Source of the DNA: Cyanobacteriota bacterium | GTDB taxonomy: Bacteria > Cyanobacteriota > Cyanobacteriia > Pseudanabaenales > Pseudanabaenaceae | Length of the DNA: 57,833 nucleotides | Assembly (NCBI GenBank): GCA_025356295.1 | Contig: JANXUJ010000172.1 | Coordinates: forward strand, 1-57,833 | Direction of reading: 5' to 3' | Shown: positions 27,588 to 37,631 of the stretch, in pieces | How positions within the stretch are numbered: the first letter of the stretch is position 1 | Layout of the letters: every line of letters begins with the position of its first letter | Translations under genes and position numbers: made by a program | The notes under the pieces: model-generated | Told to the model about the DNA's origin: nothing | What the model saw: only the letters and a program-made list of their open reading frames with translations | Database searches by the model: none

Positions 27588-28295
27588 ATGAACGCAAAAG
27601 AACTTCTCGAAAGTTACGCTTTGGGCGATCGCGACTTTAGTAAGCGATCGCTGATCGGATTAATCTTGACTGGCGCGAACTTGACAGGTGCGAGCTTTAT
27701 TGAGTCAAACCTCGAAGAGATTACGCTTGATGTGGCTAATTTAGAAGATGCAGAACTAAATCTTGCTAATTTAATGCGCGCTAATTTGAGTGGGTCGATT
27801 TTGATCCAAGCAAATCTTAACGGCACAATTCTTGAACAAGCTTCACTAATTGGCGCAAATCTCTCTGAAGCTTTTTTAATTGAAGCTGATTTAAGTGGGG
27901 CGATTTTAGTAGAAACTAACTTTACTCATGCTTTTTTGACCAGTGCTAACCTAACGCGATCGCGTCTCTGCCGAGCTAATTTTGCCAATGCTTTCTTGAC
28001 AGGTGCTTGTCTCAATGGTGCAGATATGCGCGGGGCAAACCTCACAGAAGCAGATCTAACGCGGGCAAATCTGACAGGTGCAAATCTCGAAGGTGCAGAC
28101 CTTAGTCGCGCTAATCTGACTGATGCTAAGCTAAATTGGGCAAATCTTGCCCATGCTAAGTTAATTGGGGCAGATTTGACAGGAACTTATCTATCAACGC
28201 TTAAAAGTATTGAGGGAACTGATTTTACTAATGCTCGCAATGCACCGAATTCGGTCAGGCTTGTTAATATGGAAGAGTTGGAACAGAAAGAATAA
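27588..28295 (+). CDS. Pentapeptide repeat protein
   Basis: The 235-residue product consists of a short N-terminus (MNAKELLESYALGDRDFSKR) and about 38 consecutive A(D/N)LXX-type pentapeptides from about residue 24 to 215, giving a right-handed quadrilateral beta-helix. No signal peptide is seen. Function is unknown, as for most cyanobacterial members. It is the middle of a close three-gene run with hemB and a TPR gene. Confidence 0.92.
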   Translation: MNAKELLESYALGDRDFSKRSLIGLILTGANLTGASFIESNLEEITLDVANLEDAELNLANLMRANLSGSILIQANLNGTILEQASLIGANLSEAFLIEADLSGAILVETNFTHAFLTSANLTRSRLCRANFANAFLTGACLNGADMRGANLTEADLTRANLTGANLEGADLSRANLTDAKLNWANLAHAKLIGADLTGTYLSTLKSIEGTDFTNARNAPNSVRLVNMEELEQKE

Positions 28296-28302
28296 AAAGC
28301 TT

Positions 28303-29412
28303 ATGCGCTTGTTTCGTTCAATAATTAGCCTTACAAATAGCTTCACAAATATTGCTTTAGTGATGGCTATCGCCACCATAACTGCTCTGCCAGTCAGCGA
28401 AAAAGTTTATGCTGAAGCTAAAAAAGATGCTACAGAATGGATCAATCAGGGGCGGCAACTTTGGCAAAAAAATGATCTCTCAGGCGCGATCGCTGCTTAT
28501 CAGCAAGCCTCGCAGCTTGAGCCAAAAAATTCCAAAATTTTAACCAGTCTGGGCTTTTTGCTAACCCAACAAAGTAATTATTCTGGCGCGATCGCCACTT
28601 TAGAACGCGCTACCAAACTAGACGCAACTAATGCTAAAGCTTTTAATGCTCTAGGCTTTGTCTATGTGCGAATCAAAGATTATCCGAATGCTTTAAGTGC
28701 TTACCGCCGCGCGATCGCCCTAGATCGCGAAAATATTGATGCTTATAACAGCATCGGTTTTTTATTGAGCGAACAAAAAAACTATTTAGAAGCCGCCAAG
28801 ATTTATCGTCAAGCGATCGCAGTTGCACCACAAGATGTCAAGAGTTATCTTAATTTGGGCTATGTGCTGAGGTTGACAGGAGATCGCAAAGGCGCACTGA
28901 ATGTATATAACCAAGCTGACAAAATCGCACCTTTTGATGCTGATGTATTAGTGGCGATTGGTGGCTTATTTGCTGAGCAAAATCAAACTGAAGAGGCGAT
29001 TGTCAAATACAAACGGGCGCTGGAAATCAATCCTCGCAACGCTCAAGCTAATCTTGCTATTTCTAGAGTATTTCAAGCTCAAGGTAACTACGCTGAGGCG
29101 ATCGCTTCCCTACGCCGCGCGGCTTCGGCACGAAATATTCCTACTAATAACTTGATTGCAGTTCAAAAAGCGATCGCTGATCTTTATGTTCAGCAAGGCT
29201 CACTATCAGGAGCGATCGTGGCTTATCGTCAGATTTTAGAAGCCGATCCTGAAGACGCGGCGACTTATTTGGCTCTAGGTAAATTATTAGTAACTCAACA
29301 ACGGCTCGATGAAGCTCGAAAAATGCTAGGAACTGCCGAGCGATTGTTTAATCAACAAGGCAATGTCGATGGCTTAGCCCAAACCCGCAAAGCTCTATTG
29401 GAAATCAAATAA
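28303..29412 (+). CDS. TPR repeat protein, exported
   Basis: The chosen ATG at 28303 (MRLFRSIISL) lies 7 bp after the pentapeptide gene stop and gives 369 residues with a signal peptide or anchor (about 10-36, VYAEA cleavage). Nine or so TPR units of 34 residues follow, with canonical W/L/G-Y-A-P spacing (AIAAYQQASQLEPKN and the like). A longer frame into the pentapeptide gene is considered spurious. Likely a periplasmic scaffold; the partner is not known. Confidence 0.9.
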   Translation: MRLFRSIISLTNSFTNIALVMAIATITALPVSEKVYAEAKKDATEWINQGRQLWQKNDLSGAIAAYQQASQLEPKNSKILTSLGFLLTQQSNYSGAIATLERATKLDATNAKAFNALGFVYVRIKDYPNALSAYRRAIALDRENIDAYNSIGFLLSEQKNYLEAAKIYRQAIAVAPQDVKSYLNLGYVLRLTGDRKGALNVYNQADKIAPFDADVLVAIGGLFAEQNQTEEAIVKYKRALEINPRNAQANLAISRVFQAQGNYAEAIASLRRAASARNIPTNNLIAVQKAIADLYVQQGSLSGAIVAYRQILEADPEDAATYLALGKLLVTQQRLDEARKMLGTAERLFNQQGNVDGLAQTRKALLEIK

Positions 29413-29419
29413 ACTGTTC

Positions 29420-29438
29420 AGCAGCACATCGTGCTGCT
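29420..29438. terminator. Weak hairpin between the TPR and GHL10 genes
   Basis: A perfect 8-bp GC-rich stem (AGCAGCAC / GTGCTGCT) with an ATC loop lies in the 41-bp gap between convergent genes. There is no T-run, so termination activity is uncertain. Confidence 0.45.
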
Positions 29439-29453
29439 AAACGTAATCGCTTG

Positions 29454-31040
29454 TTAGTTTGGTACAGTCGCGTTCTCTAACCCTGTTGCTTTACCCGCTT
29501 TACGAAGGCGATCGCTTTCAGGTTCCATCCATGCAAACACAAAGTGACTGATGCAATTAATTTTCGGTTCTTTCACACGGATCGCTTGCATTTGTTTTTC
29601 AAAGCTAGGGTGTCCATCAAAACTTTGTCCCCAAGTCCCCGCCAAAATTGGACAAACTAACGTTTCGGGCGCTGATTGGCTGACCACTTCGGCAACTTGG
29701 TCTGCTACACATTTGCCATCATTGCAAAGGGCATAGGTCATCGGATGACGTTCCATATAGGCAGGAAAACGATCCCAGGGCTGCATTCTCGCATCGAATT
29801 TACCTGATTCAGCGCGATTGCCATTTGAGAAGAATACAGTACCGATCGCCAGATTATTTTGCTTGAGCGGAGCCGAAATCGCAGTCACAAATTTGATCAC
29901 GCCTTGATAAGCATGATTGGTGGCGATATTCCACAGCAAACCTTCAGCGATCGCGGCTGTCTCGACAGGATTTTTAATATTGGTTGGTTTGACTTTAGCG
30001 GTTTCCGCAAGTCGCTTCTCAGTCTGGACAACATCATCAGAAGTGAGGTCGCCATTTTGGAGATAGAGCGCCATTAATTCTCTAACATTTTTATTGTCAA
30101 TGCTATTTAGCAAAGCAGTTCGCGAAGCCTGTCCATGGATCCAAAGTTGTTTGACGTTATCAATCAGCACTCCAGTGGAATTAGTCGGGTAGCGAACATA
30201 ATCGAACACAATACCATCAGGATTACGCTGCATTAATGCTTTGACCACGGTCGTTAAATCAGTCTTGGCGATCGCGCTATAAGGATCGGCAAATAGATGA
30301 TCCTTTTCATAAGCATCTTCATAAAAAGCGCGTCCATTAGCGACTTGCTGGCGATCAAAATTTGTATTGGCAATACTATTCTCGCCATTGCCATTCAGTG
30401 CCACTGCACCCGAACGCCCCTTGATTTCGCTATAGCCATAGCCAAAATTCATCGTAAATGACCAACCATAGACCTTAATGCCGCGCTCCTTGCCGATCAC
30501 GATCGCTTGTTTCCAGAGATCATAATCAGCAGATACTTCCCCCGCTTTGACTGCCTCTTCTGTCACCGAGCGCCAAGGCGTGGGATTATCAGCGACAGGT
30601 AACAAGACACGTCCATCATAAAAAGTTTCAATAAAAATTTGGTTGTAGCCACGATTGGCGGCTTTATCAAATACATCTTCGAGTACGCCTGCCTTGGCAT
30701 CATTGGGATAGAGCCGTAGCCAAGTTGCTTGTGTTTGTGGGGATGTGCGATCGCGACAAGCTTGCAATTCTGACTTGTGTTTCTGGATAATTGCCCGATA
30801 TTGCGCTTGGGCATTGGGGCTGGGACTAACTACTAAAGCCGCTTTTCGTAATTCATGTTTACGCAAGATTTCCGATGTACTCACATCACAAGTCGGATTG
30901 CCCCACAATATTCGTTCAGGGAGAGAGCCAGCGATCGCGCTTCCGTCCCTTCCTGCATTAACCATACTTAAGCTAGCGACAGAGATGATCAGTAGCAAAC
31001 TAGATTTATTTAAATCATTTAAATATTTTTTATGTTTCAT
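29454..31040 (-). CDS. GHL10-type (DUF187) glycoside hydrolase, exported
   Basis: The 528-residue protein has an N-terminal signal (about residues 13-37). The TIM-barrel landmarks of GHL10/family-10-like hydrolases follow: GYNQIFIETFYDGRVLLP, GIKVYGWSFTMNFGYGYSE, the DGIVFDYVRYPT strand and APETLVCPILAGTW. Acidic residues in the IETF and DGIVFDYVRYP strands are plausible catalytic groups. Related proteins act on cell-wall-linked or exported glycans. It is monocistronic. Confidence 0.8.
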   Translation of the reverse strand: MKHKKYLNDLNKSSLLLIISVASLSMVNAGRDGSAIAGSLPERILWGNPTCDVSTSEILRKHELRKAALVVSPSPNAQAQYRAIIQKHKSELQACRDRTSPQTQATWLRLYPNDAKAGVLEDVFDKAANRGYNQIFIETFYDGRVLLPVADNPTPWRSVTEEAVKAGEVSADYDLWKQAIVIGKERGIKVYGWSFTMNFGYGYSEIKGRSGAVALNGNGENSIANTNFDRQQVANGRAFYEDAYEKDHLFADPYSAIAKTDLTTVVKALMQRNPDGIVFDYVRYPTNSTGVLIDNVKQLWIHGQASRTALLNSIDNKNVRELMALYLQNGDLTSDDVVQTEKRLAETAKVKPTNIKNPVETAAIAEGLLWNIATNHAYQGVIKFVTAISAPLKQNNLAIGTVFFSNGNRAESGKFDARMQPWDRFPAYMERHPMTYALCNDGKCVADQVAEVVSQSAPETLVCPILAGTWGQSFDGHPSFEKQMQAIRVKEPKINCISHFVFAWMEPESDRLRKAGKATGLENATVPN

Positions 31041-31147
31041 ATATTCCTAAAAAATAGTTGAAATGCAAATGAACTGCACATAACAAAGCCTACTTCAACA
31101 AAAGACGGATTTGTCTTAACAATGTGGCACACTGACAAGTATATTTC

Positions 31148-32317
31148 ATGACTTGCCTAGCCATGCTTCACAACCCCACCAGATTTAAGCCTAGTCCAAT
31201 TGAAGATGATTCAGAAGAAAATGATGCCGAATTAGAGTTTTATAACTTTAATGAACCCGAACCAGGGAGTCCACCAGGGACATTAATTATTGATGAAGAT
31301 TCTGGTATTCCTAATATTTTCTTGATTGACTATAACGAAGACGAAGCGATGGGAATTCAGCTGGCGACACCTGAAGAATGTACTCCTCATCTGGATACTC
31401 ACTCAGTATCATGGGTCGATGTACAAGGTTTAGGTTCTGAAGATGTATTGCAACGTTTGGGTAAAGTGTTTAACCTCCATGCGCTTGTGCTTGAAGATGT
31501 TGTCAATATTCCTCAACGTCCTAAGGTAGAGAGTTTTGAAGATCATGAGTTGATCATTTTACATATGGTGACTAGCCGTAAAGATGGTAAGGGTTTTTAT
31601 GATGAGCAGGTAAGCTTGATTTTAGGAAAAAATTATGTGCTAACGGTTCAAGAAGAACCTGAAAATGATGTATTTGAGCCAATCCGTCAGCGGATTCATC
31701 GCAATCGTGGCATAATCCGATCGCAAAAGTCTGACTACCTTGCTTATGCCCTCATTGATGCGATCGTGGATGGATTTTTTCCTGTACTTGAAGACTACGG
31801 CGAGCGTCTCGAAGAACTGCAAGATGAAGTGGTGGACAAACCCACTCGTCAAACTTTAGAGAAAATTCATAAAATTAAGCGTGAACTACTACTCTTACGC
31901 CGCGCTATTTGGCCACAACGCGATGCCATCAACTCGCTGCTGCGTGAAAAAAGTCCTCTAATTGACCCAGAAATACAGATATATTTGCGGGACTGTTATG
32001 ACCACACTGTACAAGTAATGGATATGGTCGAGACATATCGCGAACTAGCCGCTAACTTGATGGATATTTATCTATCATCGCTGAGTAACAGCACTAACGA
32101 GATCATGCGTTTTTTGACCGTGATTTCTACTGTATTTATTCCACTCACTTTTATTGCGGGTGTATATGGCATGAACTTTGATACTAGCTTGCCTGGGAAC
32201 TTACCTGAATTAAAACTACCCTATGGTTATGTTCTATGTTGGCTATTAATGCTTTCGGTTTCGGGGGGCTTGTTATTTTTCTTTTGGAAAAAAGGCTGGC
32301 TATTTAGTCCAAAATAA
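31148..32317 (+). CDS. corA: CorA magnesium/cobalt transporter
   Basis: The 389-residue product has the long cytoplasmic alpha/beta funnel domain (about 20-320) and two C-terminal membrane helices (about 325-345 and 360-383). The selectivity motif GMN lies in YGMNFDTSLPG. The extreme N-terminus is acidic (EDDSEENDAELE). A second in-frame ATG 15 bp downstream is an equally possible start. It forms a pentameric Mg2+ channel in the plasma membrane. Confidence 0.95.
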   Translation: MTCLAMLHNPTRFKPSPIEDDSEENDAELEFYNFNEPEPGSPPGTLIIDEDSGIPNIFLIDYNEDEAMGIQLATPEECTPHLDTHSVSWVDVQGLGSEDVLQRLGKVFNLHALVLEDVVNIPQRPKVESFEDHELIILHMVTSRKDGKGFYDEQVSLILGKNYVLTVQEEPENDVFEPIRQRIHRNRGIIRSQKSDYLAYALIDAIVDGFFPVLEDYGERLEELQDEVVDKPTRQTLEKIHKIKRELLLLRRAIWPQRDAINSLLREKSPLIDPEIQIYLRDCYDHTVQVMDMVETYRELAANLMDIYLSSLSNSTNEIMRFLTVISTVFIPLTFIAGVYGMNFDTSLPGNLPELKLPYGYVLCWLLMLSVSGGLLFFFWKKGWLFSPK

Positions 32318-32348
32318 ACTCAGAATCGCGGATTAAACGGATTAATGG

Positions 32349-33140
32349 ATGACTCAGATTAAAAAACGTAGACTGCAAAGAGTGACCTTACAAGCGCACC
32401 AAATCGTGCCGATTTTACAAATCAATAGCGTGATCACCCTCACCGCTGACCAAAAACATTACTTATGCAATGTATTACGATTAGAAACTGGTGCAGAATT
32501 TATCGCCCTTGATCGCAAAGATGGATGGTGGTTGGCTAAGTTAGTCAGCTTAGATGTTGCCGAAATTATTGCCAAACTAGAAAATAATTCCGAATTAGTG
32601 GCTCAAATCACTCTTGGTATCGCTATGCCAAAAGGTAGCAATATCGAGTCTGTGATTCGGCAAACGACTGAGTTAGGAGTGCGGCAAATTGTGCCGTTAT
32701 TTAGCGATCGCACCATCCTCAAGCCAGACAATGAAATCGGTAAACAAAAACGCGATCGTTGGCAACGGATTGCCGAAGAAGCTACTGAACTTTCTCTGCG
32801 TACTTACGTCCCTGAGATTATTTCACCGCAAACATTTAGATATTGGCTAGGTGAAATAGCAAGCTCACCGATTTTGAAATATATTTGCGTAATCAGTCCT
32901 GATGCGCCACACTTGCTTACCCATTTACAAAGCACCTTACAAAAAAACGATCTACAAAAAACTGATTATCAGCAAATCGCGATCGCTACTGGCTGCGAAG
33001 GTGGATGGACTACTAAAGAAGAACAAATAGCGATCGCCTCAGGATTTGTGGCAGTTTCTTTAGGCGATCGGGTGTTGTCAGCCGTCACAGCGCCAGTGGT
33101 AGCATTATCCATAGTTAGCGCCTTTTTAGACACGAAATGA
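32349..33140 (+). CDS. rsmE: 16S rRNA m3U1498 methyltransferase RsmE
   Basis: The 263-residue protein has the N-terminal PUA-like domain ([11 protein letters not shown] to about 80) and the SPOUT methyltransferase domain ([24 protein letters not shown]). The knot region ([13 protein letters not shown] and [14 protein letters not shown]) binds S-adenosylmethionine. The stop overlaps the next start by 4 bp (ATGA), so it is coupled to the yvcK-like gene. Confidence 0.95.
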   Translation: MTQIKKRRLQRVTLQAHQIVPILQINSVITLTADQKHYLCNVLRLETGAEFIALDRKDGWWLAKLVSLDVAEIIAKLENNSELVAQITLGIAMPKGSNIESVIRQTTELGVRQIVPLFSDRTILKPDNEIGKQKRDRWQRIAEEATELSLRTYVPEIISPQTFRYWLGEIASSPILKYICVISPDAPHLLTHLQSTLQKNDLQKTDYQQIAIATGCEGGWTTKEEQIAIASGFVAVSLGDRVLSAVTAPVVALSIVSAFLDTK

Positions 33141-34480
33141 AGCCTTCAAAAAAGCCATCTGCAAATCGATATCGTCCAGCAACTAAACAAAGAAAGTGGC
33201 TGAGAGGATTTCAGTGGTTTTTACCTGGTCTGTTAGTGAAGCGATGGTTATTAGTTAGCATTATCGGCATTGTCTTGATCGTGCTGGGAATTGCGATTTC
33301 AGCAAGGCTAACCCCAGTTTTATTTTTATCGCGTCTGATTGGTAACACTCTTGACACTTTAGTGGCGATCTTGCCGCGCAACCTGAGTGGACCGATCGCT
33401 TTAGCGATTGGAGTCGGACTATTATGGCTAGGACAAAAACGCGCCCTTGGTTCAATTACTCAGGTGTTGATGCCCAATCAAGACCAAGAACTTGTGGAAT
33501 TGTTGATGTCGCATCGCAAGCTTAACCGTGGTCCTAAAATTGTCACTGTGGGCGGTGGCACTGGCTTATCAAATCTGTTGCGTGGACTCAAGCAATATAG
33601 TGCAAATATTACGGCGATCGTCACTGTCGCTGATGACGGCGGCTCATCTGGACGCTTGCGCCGTGAACATGGAGTTTTGCCTCCAGGCGATATTCGCAGC
33701 TGTCTGGCGGCTCTCGCTGACGAAGAAAAGTTAGTTACCGAATTATTTCAATATCGCTTTAAAACAGGGGAAGGGCTATCTGGGCATAGCTTTGGTAATT
33801 TGTTCTTGACAGCGATGAGTGAAGTCACGGGCGATCTCGAAAAGGCGATCGCGGCCAGTTCACAAGTCTTGGCAGTGCGTGGTCGCGTCTTACCCGCGAC
33901 CCTTGATCATGTGGTGCTGTGGGCGGAACTTGAAGATGGTCGTTATGTTGAGGGTGAATCAAAAATTCCTGAAGCTAGAGGGAAAATCAAACATATTGGT
34001 TGTAACCCAAATAATCCTAAGGGTTTACCACAAGCTATTGAAGATATTAACGAAGCTGATTTGATCGTAATTGGACCTGGAAGCTTATATACCAGCATTA
34101 TTCCTAATTTACTTGTGCCTGAAGTTTTACAAGCTTTAATTGATCGCAATGTGCCATCGATCTATCTTTGTAATATCATGAGTCAAGTAGGCGAAACTGA
34201 CGACTATACGGTATCTGATTATGTGCGAGTTTTAGATGAGATAGCAGGTGTGCGATTATTTGATGTGGTATTGGTTCAAAAGCAACTACCTTCTGAGCGA
34301 TCGCTACAACATTACGCTTCGTTCGGATCGCATTTTACAAATCTAGATCGAGACCATCTCGCCGCCATCAGTTGCCCTGTGTTAATTGCCAATATCATGT
34401 GCGAAAAACAAAATGGGACTGTATGCCATGATTCAGAAAAGCTTGCAGGTGTGTTAATGCGCTGGTATAACCGTCAGTAA
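33137..34480 (+). CDS. YvcK/CofD-like family protein
   Basis: The 447-residue protein has two N-terminal membrane helices (about 35-57, 82-98), as is usual for cyanobacterial forms. The CofD-like Rossmann domain follows: [42 protein letters not shown] and the [13 protein letters not shown] loop. B. subtilis YvcK is a UDP-sugar-binding regulator of carbon flux and cell shape. It follows rsmE with translational coupling, and a RsbW-like gene comes 33 bp later. Confidence 0.93.
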   Translation: MKPSKKPSANRYRPATKQRKWLRGFQWFLPGLLVKRWLLVSIIGIVLIVLGIAISARLTPVLFLSRLIGNTLDTLVAILPRNLSGPIALAIGVGLLWLGQKRALGSITQVLMPNQDQELVELLMSHRKLNRGPKIVTVGGGTGLSNLLRGLKQYSANITAIVTVADDGGSSGRLRREHGVLPPGDIRSCLAALADEEKLVTELFQYRFKTGEGLSGHSFGNLFLTAMSEVTGDLEKAIAASSQVLAVRGRVLPATLDHVVLWAELEDGRYVEGESKIPEARGKIKHIGCNPNNPKGLPQAIEDINEADLIVIGPGSLYTSIIPNLLVPEVLQALIDRNVPSIYLCNIMSQVGETDDYTVSDYVRVLDEIAGVRLFDVVLVQKQLPSERSLQHYASFGSHFTNLDRDHLAAISCPVLIANIMCEKQNGTVCHDSEKLAGVLMRWYNRQ

Positions 34481-34513
34481 TTTAGAATTCAATCTCAACA
34501 GCTAAAATCCTTC

Positions 34514-34966
34514 GTGTTACAGCAATATCATATCCAAGTTAATAGTGATATTTATGCTCTTGCCCAGTTGCAAGAGTGGTTTCAGCAGTTTCAAAATTTA
34601 TTGCCAAAACCAACTTGGATGCAGTGTAATTTGGTTTTAGTTGAAGTATTTACTAACGTAGTTTCTTATGCACATGCTGAAATGGCAGAAGAAACACCAA
34701 TTGATATTGAAATAACCCTGCATGGGAGCAATAATTTTTTGGAATTAAGGATTTGGGACTATGGTAGACCATTTGATATTCAAGCCGAGATTGAAAGAGC
34801 GACCATAAAAACTCAAAATTTTGAAAATATTGATGATATTCCGACAGGTGGTCGAGGTTTAATCATCGCTCAGACGATCGCTGACAGTATCAGATATGAG
34901 ATTACAGATGATGGTCGCAACTGCTTTGTCATGATTAAAAATTTTTCTACTGCTTTAGCGCTTTAG
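34514..34966 (+). CDS. RsbW-like ATP-binding anti-sigma/serine kinase protein
   Basis: The 150-residue product starts at GTG (MLQQYHIQ). It is a single HATPase_c_2 domain with N box (LVLVEVFTNVVSYAHAE), G1 box (IWDYGRPFD) and G2 box (PTGGRGLIIAQTIAD). Proteins of this type phosphorylate STAS-domain antagonists in partner-switching modules. No STAS or PP2C-RsbU partner lies beside it. The last 12 bp overlap the convergent small membrane protein gene. Confidence 0.88.
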   Translation: MLQQYHIQVNSDIYALAQLQEWFQQFQNLLPKPTWMQCNLVLVEVFTNVVSYAHAEMAEETPIDIEITLHGSNNFLELRIWDYGRPFDIQAEIERATIKTQNFENIDDIPTGGRGLIIAQTIADSIRYEITDDGRNCFVMIKNFSTALAL

Positions 34967-35143
34967 CCATATCACAAATGCAAATAGCGCTACAGGCATA
35001 CTAATTAAAAACAAGGCGATCGCATTCATCACATCTATGGTCAGATTATTTACTAATAAAGACCAAGTGGGCGCTATATATTTGATCACGAATGAAGCGA
35101 TCGCTGAATAGAAAAAAACTTGCAAAACAAATAAAAAATTCAT
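34955..35143 (-). CDS. Small two-helix membrane protein
   Basis: The 62-residue product has two hydrophobic helices (about 3-27 and 38-59) separated by PTWSLLVNNLTID, with a basic end. The pattern resembles short membrane proteins widespread in cyanobacteria, but no name was recognised. Its 3' end overlaps the RsbW-like gene by 12 bp in antiparallel orientation. Coding potential is supported by hydrophobic pattern and position only. Confidence 0.6.
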   Translation of the reverse strand: MNFLFVLQVFFYSAIASFVIKYIAPTWSLLVNNLTIDVMNAIALFLISMPVALFAFVIWLKR

Positions 35144-35156
35144 AATTTTAAAACTT

Positions 35157-35179
35157 AAAAGGACGCTGTGCGCCCTTTT
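35157..35179 (-). terminator. Probable terminator after the PBP1A gene
   Basis: An AAAAGG…CCTTTT stem with an inner CGC/GCG pairing and one mismatch lies 16 bp after the PBP1A stop codon. Confidence 0.5.
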
Positions 35180-35194
35180 GAACTGACATCTGAG

Positions 35195-37126
35195 TTAGTT
35201 TTTCTTTTTAGTCCCTTCTTTGTCTTGTATTTCACTTGGCACAGGAAATTGCTCAATCGGCTGTCCAGCTAAGGCTCTTTCCATAAACTTACGCCAAATT
35301 GGCACAACATAGACACCACCCGTAACTCCATTTGCCATTGGTGAATAATCATCATTACCAATCCAAATTGCCACAGCTAGCTGGGGTACATAGCCCACAA
35401 ACCAAGCATCCCGAAAATCAGAAGTTGTGCCTGTCTTACCCGCTACAGGTCGTCCATCACTCATCTGTGCCTCAGTTGCCGTGCCATTAGTAACCACACC
35501 GCGCAATGCATCAGTCAAATAAGAAACCGCGATCGGATCAAGAATTAATTCAGGTTTTGGGGTATTGTCAAGAACCAAATTGCCATTGCGATCGGTCACC
35601 CGCGCAATCAACGTAGTTTTTGATTTATATCCGCCACTGGCAAATACAGCATAAGCTCCCGCCACTTCCATCGGCGTGACATCTGCTGCTCCCAGAGGCA
35701 AAGAGATTACAGGCTTAAGAGGGCTATTAATTCCTAGTTTGCGACAAATAGCAATTACGTTATCCGCACCAACTTCAATCCCTAACTTAATCGCAGGAAT
35801 ATTTCGAGAAACAGCGATCGCCTGACGAATCGTAATCGCACCTGAGAACTTATTATCATAGTTGCGAGGCTGATAAGGCTCATCGCCGTCAGGAATACTC
35901 ATCGGACTATCGTCAATCACCGAGTCTGGAGTGTAGTTACCCGTCGCAAAAGCTGCGTAGTAAACAAAGGGTTTAAAAGAAGAACCCAATTGTCGCCTTG
36001 CTAAAACGGCACGATTAAATTGATTCTTGTCAAAGTCACCAACACCACCAACTAGAGCTTTAACAAACCCCGTGCGAGGATCAACTGCAACTAAAGCCAA
36101 TTGATCAGCATATGCACCGCGATCCACTAAATCTTTATGCCCCTCTGCGGCAACCTCTTCCGCAATGCGCTGCAACTTCAAATCAATAGTCGTCTGGACA
36201 CGCAATCCGCCTTGTAAAACAACATCCTTACCAAACTTATCTTCCAACTCGGCTGTTACTGCCTGTGACACATATGGCACACGACTAGCTTCATAAGAGA
36301 TGCCTTGCTTCCGAATCACGATCTTTTGAGCTTTGGCAGCTTTGATCTCCGCAGGGGTCGACCAACCCAACTCCACAAGGCGATCAAGCACAAACCCTTG
36401 CCGTTTCTTTGCTTCTGTAAAGTTATCAACGGGGTTAAACACCGATGGAGCTTGAATTGTCCCTGCCAACATCGCCGCCTCACCGAGGGTTAAGTCGGCG
36501 GCAGATTTACCAAAATAATTTTGAGAAGCTGTTTCTGCCCCGTTAGTATTTTTTCCCCAAAACACTTGATTGAGATACATCTCAAGGATTTGCTCTTTTG
36601 TAAATACTTGCTCAACACGCATCGCTAAGACTGCTTCAGCAACTTTACGATTGAGCGTGCGTTCATTTGACAAAAATAAGTTTTTGACCAATTGCTGAGT
36701 TAAAGTTGAGCCACCTTCAACAGTCCCACCAGCAGTAAAGTTTGCCAAGATTGCTCGACCGACACCGCTGGGATCAACTCCTTTATGGGTATAGAAGTAG
36801 GCATCTTCCATAGCAAGAACTGATCGCTTCAAATGCGGTGAAATGCGATCAAGAGTAACAACTTCGCGATTAACATCACCATGCAAGCGGGCGATTAGTT
36901 CGCCATTAATGTCATAGATATAGGTGGTTTCGACAGGGACATAACCCTTGAGGACTCTAACGTCTGGCAGGTCACGAAAGCTAAGAGCGAGTCCAACCAA
37001 TCCACCTGCTAGTGCTGCACCACCGATCATGATCACGCCAAGCAATGTGCCACCAACAGCTTTGAGAGTGCCTTTTAAAATACCGCCTGTAACAGACTGA
37101 GAACGCTCTACACTATTTGATGCCAC
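35195..37126 (-). CDS. Class A penicillin-binding protein (PBP1A family)
   Basis: The 643-residue bifunctional peptidoglycan synthase has one N-terminal membrane anchor (about 22-50). The GT51 glycosyltransferase domain includes AMEDAYFYTHKGVD, GGSTLTQQLVKNLFLS and EMYLNQVFWG. The transpeptidase domain carries SSFKPF (catalytic Ser), SRN, and KTGTTSDFRDAWFVG. It builds cell-wall glycan in the periplasm. It is monocistronic. Confidence 0.95.
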   Translation of the reverse strand: MASNSVERSQSVTGGILKGTLKAVGGTLLGVIMIGGAALAGGLVGLALSFRDLPDVRVLKGYVPVETTYIYDINGELIARLHGDVNREVVTLDRISPHLKRSVLAMEDAYFYTHKGVDPSGVGRAILANFTAGGTVEGGSTLTQQLVKNLFLSNERTLNRKVAEAVLAMRVEQVFTKEQILEMYLNQVFWGKNTNGAETASQNYFGKSAADLTLGEAAMLAGTIQAPSVFNPVDNFTEAKKRQGFVLDRLVELGWSTPAEIKAAKAQKIVIRKQGISYEASRVPYVSQAVTAELEDKFGKDVVLQGGLRVQTTIDLKLQRIAEEVAAEGHKDLVDRGAYADQLALVAVDPRTGFVKALVGGVGDFDKNQFNRAVLARRQLGSSFKPFVYYAAFATGNYTPDSVIDDSPMSIPDGDEPYQPRNYDNKFSGAITIRQAIAVSRNIPAIKLGIEVGADNVIAICRKLGINSPLKPVISLPLGAADVTPMEVAGAYAVFASGGYKSKTTLIARVTDRNGNLVLDNTPKPELILDPIAVSYLTDALRGVVTNGTATEAQMSDGRPVAGKTGTTSDFRDAWFVGYVPQLAVAIWIGNDDYSPMANGVTGGVYVVPIWRKFMERALAGQPIEQFPVPSEIQDKEGTKKKN

Positions 37127-37185
37127 AGCAATCCACCCTTTGATTTACTCATTGGTAATCTTACTCCATTAATTAAGTATTTCGT

Positions 37186-37240
37186 GCTAAAAGCAAAAAA
37201 GAAAGCTACACTTCACGCGGCTTTCTTTTTTGCTTTTAGC
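37186..37240. terminator. Terminator overlapping the end of hisE
   Basis: A perfect 21-bp stem (GCTAAAAGCAAAAAAGAAAGC and complement) with a 13-nt loop. The right arm includes the hisE stop codon, so coding end and terminator share sequence. Confidence 0.88.
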
Positions 37241-37514
37241 GCCGTTCAGCCAGCTTGTCATAGACCAATTGCAGATCGACATGGTGATGCGCGATCGCTA
37301 CTAGAGCGTGGTAAAACAAGTCGGCAACTTCTGAAGCGATCGCATCAGGCTGATCATCTTTACAAGCCATGACTACTTCAGCGGACTCTTCGCCAATTTT
37401 TTTGAGAATATTATTATCGCCACCTGCAAATAGTTTGCAGGTATAAGAACCTTCTTGAGGATGATCGCGGCGATCGACAATAACTGCAAATAATTCTGAT
37501 AAGGGATCGTGCAT
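37236..37514 (-). CDS. hisE: Phosphoribosyl-ATP pyrophosphatase (stand-alone HisE)
   Basis: The 92-residue product has the all-alpha MazG-like fold of HisE, with metal-binding EESAEVVMACKDD and EVADLFYHALVA. It hydrolyses phosphoribosyl-ATP in the second step of histidine synthesis. No HisI cyclohydrolase domain is fused, although many cyanobacteria encode HisIE. Upstream lies the rplL terminator, so no cut HisI is hidden next to it. Confidence 0.93.
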   Translation of the reverse strand: MHDPLSELFAVIVDRRDHPQEGSYTCKLFAGGDNNILKKIGEESAEVVMACKDDQPDAIASEVADLFYHALVAIAHHHVDLQLVYDKLAERR

Positions 37515-37566
37515 ATTTTAAAACCATTCAAAGCTAGGACAAATATATCAAAACTAACTAAACGAA

Positions 37567-37609
37567 CCAAAAACTAAAGGCAGCGCATAGCGCTGCCTTT
37601 AGTTTTTGG
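37567..37609 (-). terminator. Terminator of the rplJ-rplL unit
   Basis: A perfect 20-bp stem (CCAAAAACTAAAGGCAGCGC and complement) with an ATA loop lies 22 bp after the rplL stop. Confidence 0.93.
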
Positions 37610-37631
37610 GTTTTAGTTTTGTAAGCAATAA

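Noticed and set aside
37373..37570. Minus-strand open frame overlapping hisE
   Set aside because: It is an out-of-frame shadow of hisE with no protein-like pattern.
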